DNA of 64,000 nucleotides from Pseudocercospora fijiensis CIRAD86 (lineage: Eukaryota > Ascomycota > Dothideomycetes > Mycosphaerellales > Mycosphaerellaceae): NCBI RefSeq assembly GCF_000340215.1, contig NW_006921536.1:3653918-3717917 (forward strand), read 5' to 3'. This document shows positions 46,649-56,775 of this stretch, in pieces; positions within the stretch are counted from its first letter, which is position 1; the number at the start of each line of letters is the position of its first letter. A program made the position numbers and the translations under genes. The notes below the pieces were generated by a model, which saw only the letters and a list, made by a program, of their open reading frames with translations, was not told where the DNA came from and did no database searches.

Positions 46649-46659
46649 TGCGGGGTCTA
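46640..46659 (-). repeat. Right terminal inverted repeat of giant hAT
   Basis: Exact complement of 36756-36775. Confidence 0.95.
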
Positions 46660-46667
46660 GGTACGTA
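46660..46667. repeat. 8-bp target-site duplication of giant hAT (right)
   Basis: GGTACGTA, identical to 36748-36755. Confidence 0.95.
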
Positions 46668-48990
46668 TTATATGTATCTAATAGTACTAGTAGCCGGAAC
46701 TACTATAACCTCTTCTATAGTACTATCGCTATATAGGCTATTACTATAGATAGCAATGTCTTTAATCGAGTTATTATAGCTCGAGCGATCTACGTCCTTT
46801 CTAACGTATACTAGAAGAACGACAACTCCGCTATAGTATTTATTGCCGCCGCGGGGTCCGGAAGTCCGCTTATCCTACGCTTACTTATTAACAATACGGG
46901 CTATGGCAATCTTATACTATAGGGTTAGAAACAATAAATTAATATACTAAGTCTCGCTATTATAATTAGGTCGCCTCGATAGGCTATTAGTAGGGTTGCT
47001 TACGCCTAGCCGATATAATATATTAAAATCGAACCTAGCGAGATAGACGGCCTATCTAGCCTATCGACCTATAACCCTTATAACCTTAGTAATACTACGC
47101 AGGTTGTTATAGTCCGTATAGACCTAAATTGTATACTAAGCACTATCGAGATAGTAGTGCTAATACTTAAAGGCTTCTACGATTGCTAAGAGCTCTTACT
47201 TATAGGTCTCGTAATAACGCTCTATATCGATTATCTTTCGTAAAAAGAAGGCAATTGGGTGCTAATAGGTGTTATTAGCCTGTTGTAATATAATAGCTAA
47301 TATAGCGAACTGTAAAGCGTTAGTCTTAATACGGATCTGCTTGCTTAGTATAAAATAGTATAATAGGGGGACTTTAGTAAAGCGTTGCTTTAGACCGTTA
47401 AAAGCGGCTTGTGTTTTGTTAGTCTATTTAAACTCTCTAGAAGGGTTTGCCTTAGTCTTAGTAAGCTTAGTTAATAGCATTATATGCCTCGAATAGCCCT
47501 TAATAAAGCGGCGGTAGAAGTTAGTAAAACCTAGGAATAATTGAAGCTCCTTAATACTAGTAGGGGTTAGCTATTTAGTAATTGTTTTAATCCGATTAGG
47601 ATTAGCCTTAATACTATTAGTTAATACGAAGAAGCTAAGGAAGGCTACCTCCTTAGTAGCAAAGGTGCATTTAGAAGGCTTGCAATATAAGCTATAGGTT
47701 CTTAGGCGATTAAGTACCTTACGGACTATAGCCTAGTGCTCCGTAATATTAGGTAAGTATATATAAACTAGGATGTTATCTAGGTAAACTATATAGAGAT
47801 AGTCTAATAGGCCTAATAGGGCCTAATTAATATAGGACTAGAATGTTATAGGGGCGTTAGCTAGCCTAAATAGTATAACTAAGTACTTAAAATAGCTATA
47901 ACGAGTATAGAAGGCTATCTTCTATTCGTCGCCCTTACGAATGCAGATGCGGTAGTAGGCATCCTTAATGTCTAGTATAGTATAGAAATAGGCACTAGAT
48001 AGGCGATCGAGGGTCTTATTAATAAGCGGAAGTAGATAGCGGTCCTTAATAGTAATAGCATTAAGCCTACGATAATCGATATATAGGCGTAGGCTACTAT
48101 CCTTCTTTAGTACGAATAGGATAGGTATACTAGTAGGGCTGTTGCTATACTAAATTCGACTATTAGATAGGTTCTTATCTAGGTACTTACGCAATATAGC
48201 AAGCTCTCGTTTACTAAGGTTATAGAGTAGCCTAAAAGGGACCTCTTTGCCCTCTATAATATTAATCTTATAATCTGTCTCTTTAAATATAGGCAATATC
48301 GATGCTAGGTAGTGTTCGAATATATTAATATAGGTTTCTCGAATAGGCTATAGTATACGAGCAAGCTAATTAGGATCTATGCTAGTAGGGGGTATAGGTT
48401 TATCGTTATCTCTACCGAGAAGATTAGCCGTCGGATTAGCGAAGGCAGGTATTAGGTTGCCGATAAATAGGACCCGAATATCGTTAGGATACTCGCTAAT
48501 ATTAATGTATTTAATGTCCTCTCTCCTAGCGATTCTAAATCGCTACTATTAACTGCCTAAGTCTATAACTATAGCGTAGTGCTTAAGAATAGGGTTGCCG
48601 ATAACAATATCGGATAGAAGGTTGTCTATGTCTACTACGTAGGTAGTAAAATCTAGTAAGCGCTCGTTACCGAGGTCGTCTCTTAGAACTATAGGAATAT
48701 AGTAAGCCCTATAGGTTAAGTGCCGAGCGTTATTAAACTAAGCAAGGGTTAGTATATTAGTTCTAGGCAATTGTCGAAGGTCTAATTGCTTAGCTAGGCG
48801 GTAGTTAATAAGGGTACTAACTAAATTTCCTAGATCTAGTATAACCTTAGTTTTATAGTTAGTTCTATACGTATCCTATATAAGACAGGTGCGTATAATA
48901 GCTAGCACAATATCGATAGTTTTACGCCGTATAAGGCTAATAGTTAGTACGGCGCTTATTCTTTTTTCGACTAATTAAAAGAGCCGATAG
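46660..48990 (-). pseudogene. pol: Chromodomain Gypsy pol, 5' part: reverse transcriptase and RNase H
   Basis: Reads on the minus strand with RT motifs in order: YIDYR*LNAITIKDRYLLP near 48060, LDIKDAYYRI near 47970, YLDNILVY near 47780 (from YLDDILVYS), [12 protein letters not shown] near 47520. RNase H follows with HPIAFFLRKI near 47230 and LLAIVEAFKY near 47160. An upstream protease-like region (AAILD-type) lies between 48990 and 48500. Frame continues into integrase at 36747 once the hAT is removed. Stops are mostly TAG/TAA from CAG/CAA/TGG. Confidence 0.9.
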
Positions 48991-48999
48991 GGGTAGTAT

Positions 49000-50050
49000 T
49001 AGCGGCTAAAAGATGTTTCTTATACTTAGCGAAAGTATAGTTAATTCGGGCCTAGTCCTTAGGTTTGTTATATTAGCCTAGTAGATAGCTAGTGCTATTA
49101 CAGTTAAAGCACTTCAATCCGGTTAGGGGGTTACTATAACCGTTGTTGCTGCTATTATTATTAGTCGAGCGGTTAGTATTATAGGGATACAAGCCCCTTC
49201 TACGGCCTCTATCGCAGCCTCCTCTATATAGCCGCCGGCTACGGCCTCTTCTACGGTTATTGTTACTATTCCTATTATTAGTACTGTTATTCTAGTAGGA
49301 ACCTTAGTTTCCTCCGCAGGTACTACGGTTGCTACGGTTAGTACTAGCTAGTCGGATCCTCGATTCTAGTTATTACTAGAGCTAGATAGCTCGTTTAGCT
49401 GTTTCTACCTCGACGATAAATTAAATACGTATTAGATTAGCTTATTCGAATATACGGCGACGGTCTAATTCGAGGATAAGCTCCTACCTAAGTTTTAGGC
49501 GTATCTTAGAGATCTATATAGAATTAGTCTTAGCCGGAAGGTCGTCTTTAAGGGTCTTTAAATAGGCCTCGAACGAGCGAGCCGATTAATTAGTCTTTTG
49601 CTTAGCTCGAAGGTACTAGTCCTAAGCATATTGTTGCCTTAGTATAGGGTTTCTAAGGGTGTCTAGTATAATAGTTTTACAGGTTTGCTACTAAATAGCG
49701 GTCTAATCGTCGAGGGAGTTAAAATAGTTATCCTAGGTACGTTTTAGGTCGCTATTAATATACTATATAGCGTAGACAACTAATAAATAGTCGTTTAGAA
49801 GAGCCCTCGGTACATTTCGTTTGTTAAGCTTACAATTACGTATATAATTATTATACTGCTTGCGACTAGAGCTATTAAATACAGTACAATCCTTAAGCTT
49901 AGCATCCTTCTTTTAGGATAATAGTAAGGAAGGTCCTACTATTAGTTTAGTAGTAGTTATCGGGGCTTCCTAGAGGCGACGGAGCTCGAGGAGGTTATCC
50001 TTTAGCTACTATTCTTAACGTAGGGTAGTAAGCCTGTTTTAGGTAGCTTC
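49000..50050 (-). pseudogene. gag: gag of chromodomain Gypsy
   Basis: Minus-strand frame with a CCHC-type knuckle at about 49120-49080, reading CFNCNSTSYLLG then a Cys-derived stop (family: CX2CX4HX4C, His changed to Tyr). Upstream charged helices with Leu/Trp-derived stops fit a Gypsy capsid. Directly precedes pol. Confidence 0.7.
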
Positions 50051-50059
50051 TTAAAGTCT

Positions 50060-50525
50060 CCCTACTAGTTAGGGGCTAAAGGCTAGTATAGGCGGGACGA
50101 GTAGGTCGTAGGTAGAGGTACATATATAGGGAACTGTATGCTATAGGCCTAGTACTTAGTATCTCTTAGATAACTGCGAGGGGTCGGCGTAGCATTATAT
50201 ACTTCGAAGGGAAGGCGTTATAAATATTAAAGAGAAGAGAATAGCCGTAGGGAGGGCTATATTGTAGCTAGATTAGGTACATTTCCTATATCTTTCTTGC
50301 TATATATTGCCGTAGCTGTGTCTCCTTATATATTATATATATATATATTCGGGGGTGCAAAAAAAAGGAGAGAGGGTATAGGTATATACACCTATACTAA
50401 GCCGGGTTTCCCTACTACATTTTCCCTCTTAGACTAAGAAGTCTACCCTTAGACTAACGCTTCCTTACCTCCCGGACTGAAAAACCTTAAATATGCAAAG
50501 AAACCAAACTAACTATCCTATAACG
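50060..50525. other. Non-coding junction of chromodomain Gypsy and fourth Gypsy
   Basis: Holds a TA run (50322-50345), a purine-rich tract (50353-50372), and near-palindromic CTTAGACTAAG copies (50427-50455). LTRs of both elements should lie here, but I could not match them to partners with confidence. Confidence 0.45.
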
Positions 50526-50552
50526 GTATCCTAGCTAGCTAGCTGCTATACC
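50526..50552. repeat. Family-2 palindrome, copy a (after third ORF)
   Basis: Core CTAGCTAGCTAGCT with outer GGTAT...ATACC arms; starts 8 bases beyond the third-ORF stop on the sense strand. Confidence 0.8.
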
Positions 50553-50559
50553 CTATTAC

Positions 50560-52805
50560 TTATTTCTTTCTACTACGAGTCGCTAGTCCACTATAGTTAC
50601 CTCTACGGCCCTAACCGCTATAATTGCCTCCTCGCCCCTACTAGTTAAATTAGTCGATAAGAGCCTAGGTCCGCGTCGCCTTAGCCCGTATGTCCTAGCG
50701 GGTCTATCGCTTATTCGGATTGGCTATAGGGTTCGTAGGCTACTTTAAAGAAGATAGCTAAGGAGGCTAGTTCTTAGGGGTACTAAGTTGCTAGGAGTTA
50801 ACGTTCGGGAGTACTCTACTAGGAGTAGAGACTTTCGAAGCGTAGGTAGCAGGTTTCGCTAAAGGGGCGCTAGACTGCCGCTAGTTAGTAGGAAGGTCTG
50901 CCTTACTAGGTTCCTACTAGTATATAAATCCCTAGCCTCCCTAATCAAACTCCTCCCTAGTGTTAGGTATAGGCTAATATCGGTAGAAATTATCCTAGTT
51001 TAGGCGTATATACCGATCTTCGCTATTGTTTAGGATGCAACTCTAGTGTTTTAAAGACTATATAAGAGCCTTAAAGAATGATTTCTCCCCGAAACGTTCC
51101 TACTCGAGCCGAATAACCTTACTTAATATCTTAGAGTATACCGACGCTATATTCTTACGATACTGCTTTAAATAGTTCTTAAGTATATATAAGGAGCCTT
51201 CTTAGTTAAGGTTGCGAAAGAGTCTTCGAATATATTACTATACTATAGTATCGTCCTACTTTAATCGACCGACGAGGGCTTCCGAGATTAGGTTGTTATT
51301 ATATAGGCGCACTATAGCCGGGAACGCGTACAGAGGGGCACCGTACTTGTTTACAAGACTAGAGGGCGAGGTAGGGCTAGGAAGAAGGTCTCGATAGGTA
51401 GCGGCGAGTTCCTAAAACGTACCTCTAGCTTCGCAATCGAGCTTTCTAGTTACTAAGTCGTATCGGCAGAACTAGGGGAGCATAGTTATCCTCTTAGTAT
51501 TCTTCGGTAATGCCTAAGCGCCGTATAGAAGGTAGGGAAGGGTTAGGCGTACTCTAAGGGCACCGACCGGATACTGCTCCTAGCCTATATTTCGATACTT
51601 GCCTTTTAGCTCGTTCTTAATAAAGTTATTAAGGGTATTCTCTATCTTAGTGTTTAGGCAATGTATATTATAGTTAATAGAGAGAATGTAACCCCGAGGG
51701 GCGTACGTAGGGCCCTTTTCCTAGCGAAGGATCTTAAGTTCCTTATACTATTTATTAAAGACTTCTAGTTAGTAGATCCTAGCGAAGACCTTTATAGCAG
51801 TCTCTACCGTTTTAGGAAGGAAGGATACGGAGCCTTAAACTTAGTTTGTAGTAATGCCTTCTTAGAGATCGAGAGGGTGCTAGTTAATATAGGCAAACTC
51901 GGTCGAACCGCCGTTACTAGGTTGAGTTATCTTAGCGTAGTACGGGTAGGAGATTAGGTTAAGAGCGTAGTTAGGGCGGGTAAGGCCGTAGAGGAGCTAG
52001 TAGACAGGGTCTCCTCGGCAGATCTACTAGAACCTAGAATAGAAGGCGGTTCGAAGCTAACCCTTGTTCGAGACTCCGTTAACTATACGCTAATGCTAAA
52101 GGTATATTGCAGCCTCTAGCTTAAACTAGTTAGATAGGGATATCTTTCCGAAGGGTAGAGGGGCCGCGGCGACTTCGACTTTCTTATTATTACACTAACT
52201 AAAGACGGCCGCTCTATATAGTTTAGTAGAGCCTTTGTCGCTCGTAATGCTATCTAAGGTAATAGTACTATCTCTTGCCTAGGTATCCTAGCTAGCCTTT
52301 GTTATTACTCCTATACGGGAGAAGGCCTTACGAATCTTAGTAGTAATCGCTAGGGTAACGCGTTTAATAGTTAAAGGGTTGTATGTCTTACTCTCGTAAC
52401 TATAGGCCTTAGAGAAAAAGCGATATAGTCTAAGGTAGTCGCTAGGGATAGGAGGACGGCGAGTCTTCCGAAACAGGTTAGGTCTCTTATTTCGAAGGCG
52501 GAGAAGGTCGTTCCGGTACTTATATCTAGGGCTACTTAAGGTTTCTATTATCTACTCTCGACTAACCTTTCCTCGAAACCTAACTACTATCCTAAATAGG
52601 TAGCGGGTGTAAGTATAGCAAGGCGGGTAAGGGGCAGTTACAATAAGGGCAATTGCTCTTCCCTACGTAGCGTTATTAGATTTACTATCGTACTATATTA
52701 AAGTACTACGGTCGGCTTCCGAGAATCTATTATAGCTATAGTAGGCTAGGCTGTTTCTGATTTAAGTATCCTTATCGGGGGTTAGCTCCTTATAGTATAT
52801 AGTGC
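50560..52805 (-). pseudogene. Third ORF of the fourth Gypsy, C-terminal part
   Basis: Long minus-strand frame with only RIP-type stops, continuing from 54846 across the LINE insertion, ending in TAA at 50562-50560. Features: a basic region with KTYNPLTIKRVTLAITTKIRK, a segment LLYGLTRPNYALNLISYP then SVSFLPKTVETA and RIY*LEVFNK, an internal PRGYILSINYNIHCLNTKI, and a Gly/Arg C-terminus (GRGGNYSG, RRGNYSG) that looks like an RGG RNA-binding tail. The RPNY...LIS / IYxLEVF pair matches ORF X of elements A and B in order and spacing. Function unknown. Confidence 0.75.
52796..52805. repeat. Target-site duplication of truncated LINE (left)
   Basis: TATATAGTGC, repeated at 54836-54845. Confidence 0.82.
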
Positions 52806-54835
52806 TAGCCCTAGAAGGAAGACTATACACAGCTCAAGGCCTATAGACTAATAGCCCTACTCAACACAATAGGTAAGGTGCTAGAGAAAATTGTCGCTAA
52901 AAGGCTAACAACCTTTGCCGAGGAAAGGAACATCCTTCCTAAAGGCTAGATAGGAGGAAGAAAGAAGAGGTTAATACTAATAGCTATAGAACTAATTATA
53001 GAACAGATCAAGTATATCTAGTACTATAGCTAAAACTAGGTAGCAACCCTCCTCTCCCTTAACATTTTAGGAGCCTTTAACAATATCTCCTATAAAAGAC
53101 TCCTATATATACTTAAATAGAAAGCTACACTAAACTAGATAGTCCAATTTATCTAGTCCTTCCTATAGGAAAGATCGATATAGCTTATTCTAGGCAAATT
53201 CAAATCAGACCTAATGCTAACTAAAAAGGGAATCCCCTAAGGATCAATACTCTCCCTAATCCTCTTCCTTATCTTTATAGTAGACCTACTCCTACTCCTA
53301 GAATTAAAAAACATATTAGCATTAGGGTTTATAGATAACACAAACATCCTAGCCTAGTCTAAGACAATAGAAACCAACTACAAGATCCTAGAAGAGAAGC
53401 ACTAGGAGTATAAAAAATAGGCAAAGAGGTATAGAGCAAAATTCGCCCTAGAAAAGTACTAGCTTATCTACTTTAGTAAGGCTAAATCAACCTACAATAT
53501 AAAGCAATCAATTACTATCTAAGGCTTTAAAACCCAACTATTAGTAGAGCTTAGGGTACTAGGGATCTAGCTAGATCTAAAACTGAATTAGGGACTACAA
53601 GTAAAGAAGGCAAAGTAGAGGGCAGATGCTAATATACAATCTATTAATAGACTTACAGCCTCTATATAGGGGGCTATATTCGAGAAAGCCAAAGTTATGT
53701 ATAAAGCAATTGTTAAGCTAGCAATACTATATAGAGCATAGATATAGACAGCCTAGGAGAAAACACTAAAGAGGATTAAGCAACTAGTTAGCAGGTCCTA
53801 AACCTAAAGCCTAAAGAAAATCCTAGGAGTATACAAAACTATACTAACAAGGGTAGTAGAAATAGAATTAGGGATCCTACTAGTTAAACAATACTTCAAG
53901 GGACTAAGATACTAATATACGGCAAAGACAATAGAATACCTAGTCTAATAGACTATCCAAAAGGCACTAGACAAGATAAAAGCCTAGTGCATTAGGATTA
54001 GGAGGCGAGACAGACTACAAATAACTCCTTAGAAAGTTAAAGACCTAGAGCAATATAGAGTCTTAACAAGAGAAATGCTAGAGAAAGAGCTTTAGGGACT
54101 AAATATAAGGCTAAAGGAAGACAAGCTAAAGGGAGAGAAACAAAGCCTAGTAGAGTTAATTGCTAGATACCTATAGGAGCAGGAATAGAACAAAACACAA
54201 GTCAGACTAGGAACCCTAAAGGCACTAATCAAATTTGGTCAATATAACTACTAGCTCTATAAGGACCTAAATAGGGCCGAGGCAAGCCTAGCTATCCAAA
54301 TTAGATCTAAACATTTTGACCTAGTTCTTACTTATTAGAAGAAATATCCTAGGAATTGAAAGTAGAGCGTACTAATATAGCTACCAATCTCAGAACCCTA
54401 AGTATATACTACTAGTCTACCCTTAGTAGTTAGAAGGCAGAAGTAATTAGAGACTAAAAGCAATAGAAAGGGAATACGACAAGCTAATCTAGAGCAAAGA
54501 AGACCTAAAGAGGATAGTAAAGTGGATTATTAAACAGGGATTTATACAACAATTCGCACTAGTAAGGGAAACTAAGGAGTAGATAAGAAGGAGGGAAGAA
54601 GAGGGGGAAAGAAGGGCAGGGCAGTAGGCAAGGTAGTTAGAGGGTAACAACTATAACACTAGTATACCCTAGAGGAAGGAAAACAAGGAAACGAGGAAGA
54701 TCAACACTTATAAATAGGATAGGAGGGAGGTTTTTACTAACTAAGTTAGTTTCCTACCTAAAACAATACATAGAAACAGACCTACATAGGCCGAAAGGCA
54801 CTATAATAGGCAAATGAAATATCTATCTATCTATC
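52806..54835 (+). mobile_element. 5'-truncated Tad1-like LINE (2.0 kb), RT part of ORF2
   Basis: Inverted copy of the 3' 2 kb of 28586-33519, ending in TATC units. RT motifs in order: LSLNILGAFNNIS near 53070 (from LDISGAFDNVS, both Asp to Asn by TpG to TpA), GIP*GSILS near 53230, GFIDNTNILA*SKT near 53330 (from GFVDDTN...AWSK). The truncation removes the endonuclease. A 10-bp duplication flanks it. On the sense strand CpA is frequent but TpG almost absent. Confidence 0.9.
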
Positions 54836-54845
54836 TATATAGTGC
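54836..54845. repeat. Target-site duplication of truncated LINE (right)
   Basis: TATATAGTGC, partner of 52796-52805. Confidence 0.82.
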
Positions 54846-56200
54846 CTCCCCGCTTAGGTCCTAAGGCATTAAGGTCGTTAGTTAGGTTCTCCTCGAGGGG
54901 TGCGGTAAGATCTCTACTCGGCTTATTAAGTCTATTCGATCTACGGGTCCTTCCTAGAGGGGGGATAGGCGTAGTAGTCCGAATTCGACGAGCAGGCGGA
55001 GCCCCTAGAGTAAGGCTATTATTACTACTCCTACTACTAGTCCGATTAGGCAGTAAAGTAGAGTTTTCGACTAGGAGATTAGAGCGAGTCGTATTACGTT
55101 ATAGAGGCGTATTTTAGCGAGAGCCGATAGGCTAAGTAGGGCGAGCGGGTAATAGCTACTAGTTGTCCTATCTAGCTAGAGGGTCGCTAGCCGGGTTGTA
55201 CACAACTAGTAATCTAATAGGTATACTAATTCGCTTATATATGCCTATACGGGATCGAGGGATATTAAGCCCTAGGGTCCTAGAAGTAGTACCTTTAATA
55301 TAGCTACCTAGCGGTCTCGAAAAAGGGCGCCTATCGGGAGTAATAGTAATTATAGGAGGGCCTTCGTATTAGCTAATTCGAATACCGATAGCCTTAAGCT
55401 TCGCCTTACTAGCCTCTATTCTCTAGGGGAAGAATTTATTCTTACCCTCCTTACGAGTGTCGTCCTCCTTATCTACTACGTAGTCCTTAGTAGTAATAGT
55501 AACGGTATTAGCATCTACCCGTCCCTATCTCGCCCTAAGCGTTCGGCGGTATAGGTAATTACTTAGGATACGAAGAACAAGCTAAATTTCGGAAACCTAG
55601 CTAGCGTTCTTAAAGTTTGCGTAGTTGTTAAGCTTTCTATCCTTCTATAGCCTAAAGACTCGAGCTATTTCTTTTGCGGTGTTACCTCGGATATTGTAGA
55701 GGTCTAGGTAGTTCCTAAAGAATATAGGACTGTTAGCAATATCGTTCTTACGGCGATCTTCCGTAGCCTTCTTACGAGTAGCGGCGGCTTATAGGGTAGC
55801 AAATTCGTTACCTATATACTACTCGAGGGCCTATACTATAGTAGTTCCTCGGGTACGAAGAATATCTCCTATTTCTTTCGGCAGTCCTTTAAAGAGCGCC
55901 TCCTTAAGCCGATAATAGATTAGCTCGGTGCCTTTAATAAAGTTGTTAACACTTCCTAGGTTGTCGTAGATTATATCTACTTTAGTTTAGCGGGACAGGT
56001 TAGCGGATTAAAGATATTACACCTATTCGAGTAGGGTATTATAATTGCTTAGTCGCTAGTCGGAAGGAAGGTAGGAAATACCGCTATAGGCTACGCTCGT
56101 AATAAGGTCTCGACTAGAGGCTTCTACTATTGCGCGCTTACGAGGCGGTAGAGGGGGTTTTACGTATCGGGTCGCGTAGAAGAGGTAGGGGTTTTTCGGT
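54846..56200 (-). pseudogene. Third ORF of the fourth Gypsy, N-terminal part
   Basis: Minus-strand frame from about 56200 (possible earlier in-frame or overlapping ATG at 56552, with MRYIMPNSLDLS). Reads RDLITSVAYSGISYLP, a helical stretch (FATL*AAATRKKATEDRRKN), NIRGNTAKEIARVFRL, then a low-complexity Ser/Arg/Pro/Asn-rich region (NRTSSRSSNN, RRIRTTTPIPP) up to the LINE. Together with 50560-52805 the gene would exceed 1100 codons. No known domain. Confidence 0.65.
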
Positions 56201-56644
56201 CTTTAATAGTTAATTAAGGAGGGTAGTATTTGCTATAAGCGCCTATCGCTTTGTCGAGAGAAGGGCGGTATAGGTGTATTTGTTTATAAAGAAGTTTAGG
56301 CGCGAGAAAGATCGCCTTTTTATCGTAGTAATAGTGCGAGTACGCGGGAAGGGACGGGAGGCACCTACCTTACGCGTATACGCGCGTTTGTATATAAATC
56401 CGAAAGTAAGGCACGTATCCTAAAGGAAGTAAAGGGTTAGTAGTAGGCAGCGGCGACATTTCTAGAGGCCTAGGTAATTTGCGTAGTAGCGAGATTCGAG
56501 GGCGTAGGACTAGAGTACTTAGATCTAGGGAGTTAGGCATTATATAACGCACTAACCCCTCCGCTTCAACCCCTACCGTATTAAGGCATAGTTATAAGGG
56601 CTCCTCCGGGCAGTATAGGGGTAGTAGTAGTAGTCGCAATATAT

Positions 56645-56667
56645 CCTAGCTAGCTAGCTACTATAGG
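56645..56667. repeat. Family-2 palindrome, copy b (between pol and third ORF)
   Basis: CCTAGCTAGCTAGCTA then CTATAGG; near-palindromic, same core as copies a and c. Confidence 0.8.
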
Positions 56668-56775
56668 CGGGAGCTCCCGGGATTCTTAGAAATCTCGATA
56701 TATCGGCCGGCGTAGGCTATAGAAATAATACAAAGGAAAGGTTTTTAAACAAAGGAAATCTTTAAGGTTAGGTAA

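Larger units (their letters stand above)
36756..46659. mobile_element. Giant hAT transposon (9.9 kb) carrying histone H3-like genes
   Basis: Ends are exact 20-bp inverted repeats (TAGACCCCGCAGTGGTTCGG at 36756-36775; complement at 46640-46659) flanked by a perfect 8-bp duplication, the hallmark of hAT elements. Subterminal GGTTT/AAACC motifs repeat at both ends (36772-36840; 46605-46617), and the right end forms a 9-bp hairpin (46628-46648). Inside are a hAT transposase (41355-43690, minus), two H3-like genes, an F-box-like ORF, and two unknown genes, with GCCGGC arrays in introns and gaps. Typical hAT elements are 2.5-5 kb, so this is unusually large and gene-rich. Its left 400 bases are less RIP-mutated than the rest. 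Confidence 0.93.

Noticed and set aside
36756..46659. Starship-type giant cargo element
   Set aside because: No DUF3435 tyrosine recombinase is seen; the 8-bp duplication, short inverted repeats and hAT transposase identify a hAT.
54842..55117. Open frame of 91 codons on the plus strand
   Set aside because: It is the opposite strand of the minus-strand third ORF of the fourth Gypsy, low in complexity (Leu/Arg runs), with no start context or homology. The same applies to the plus-strand frames at 34720-34941, 62110-62337 and 63117-63314.
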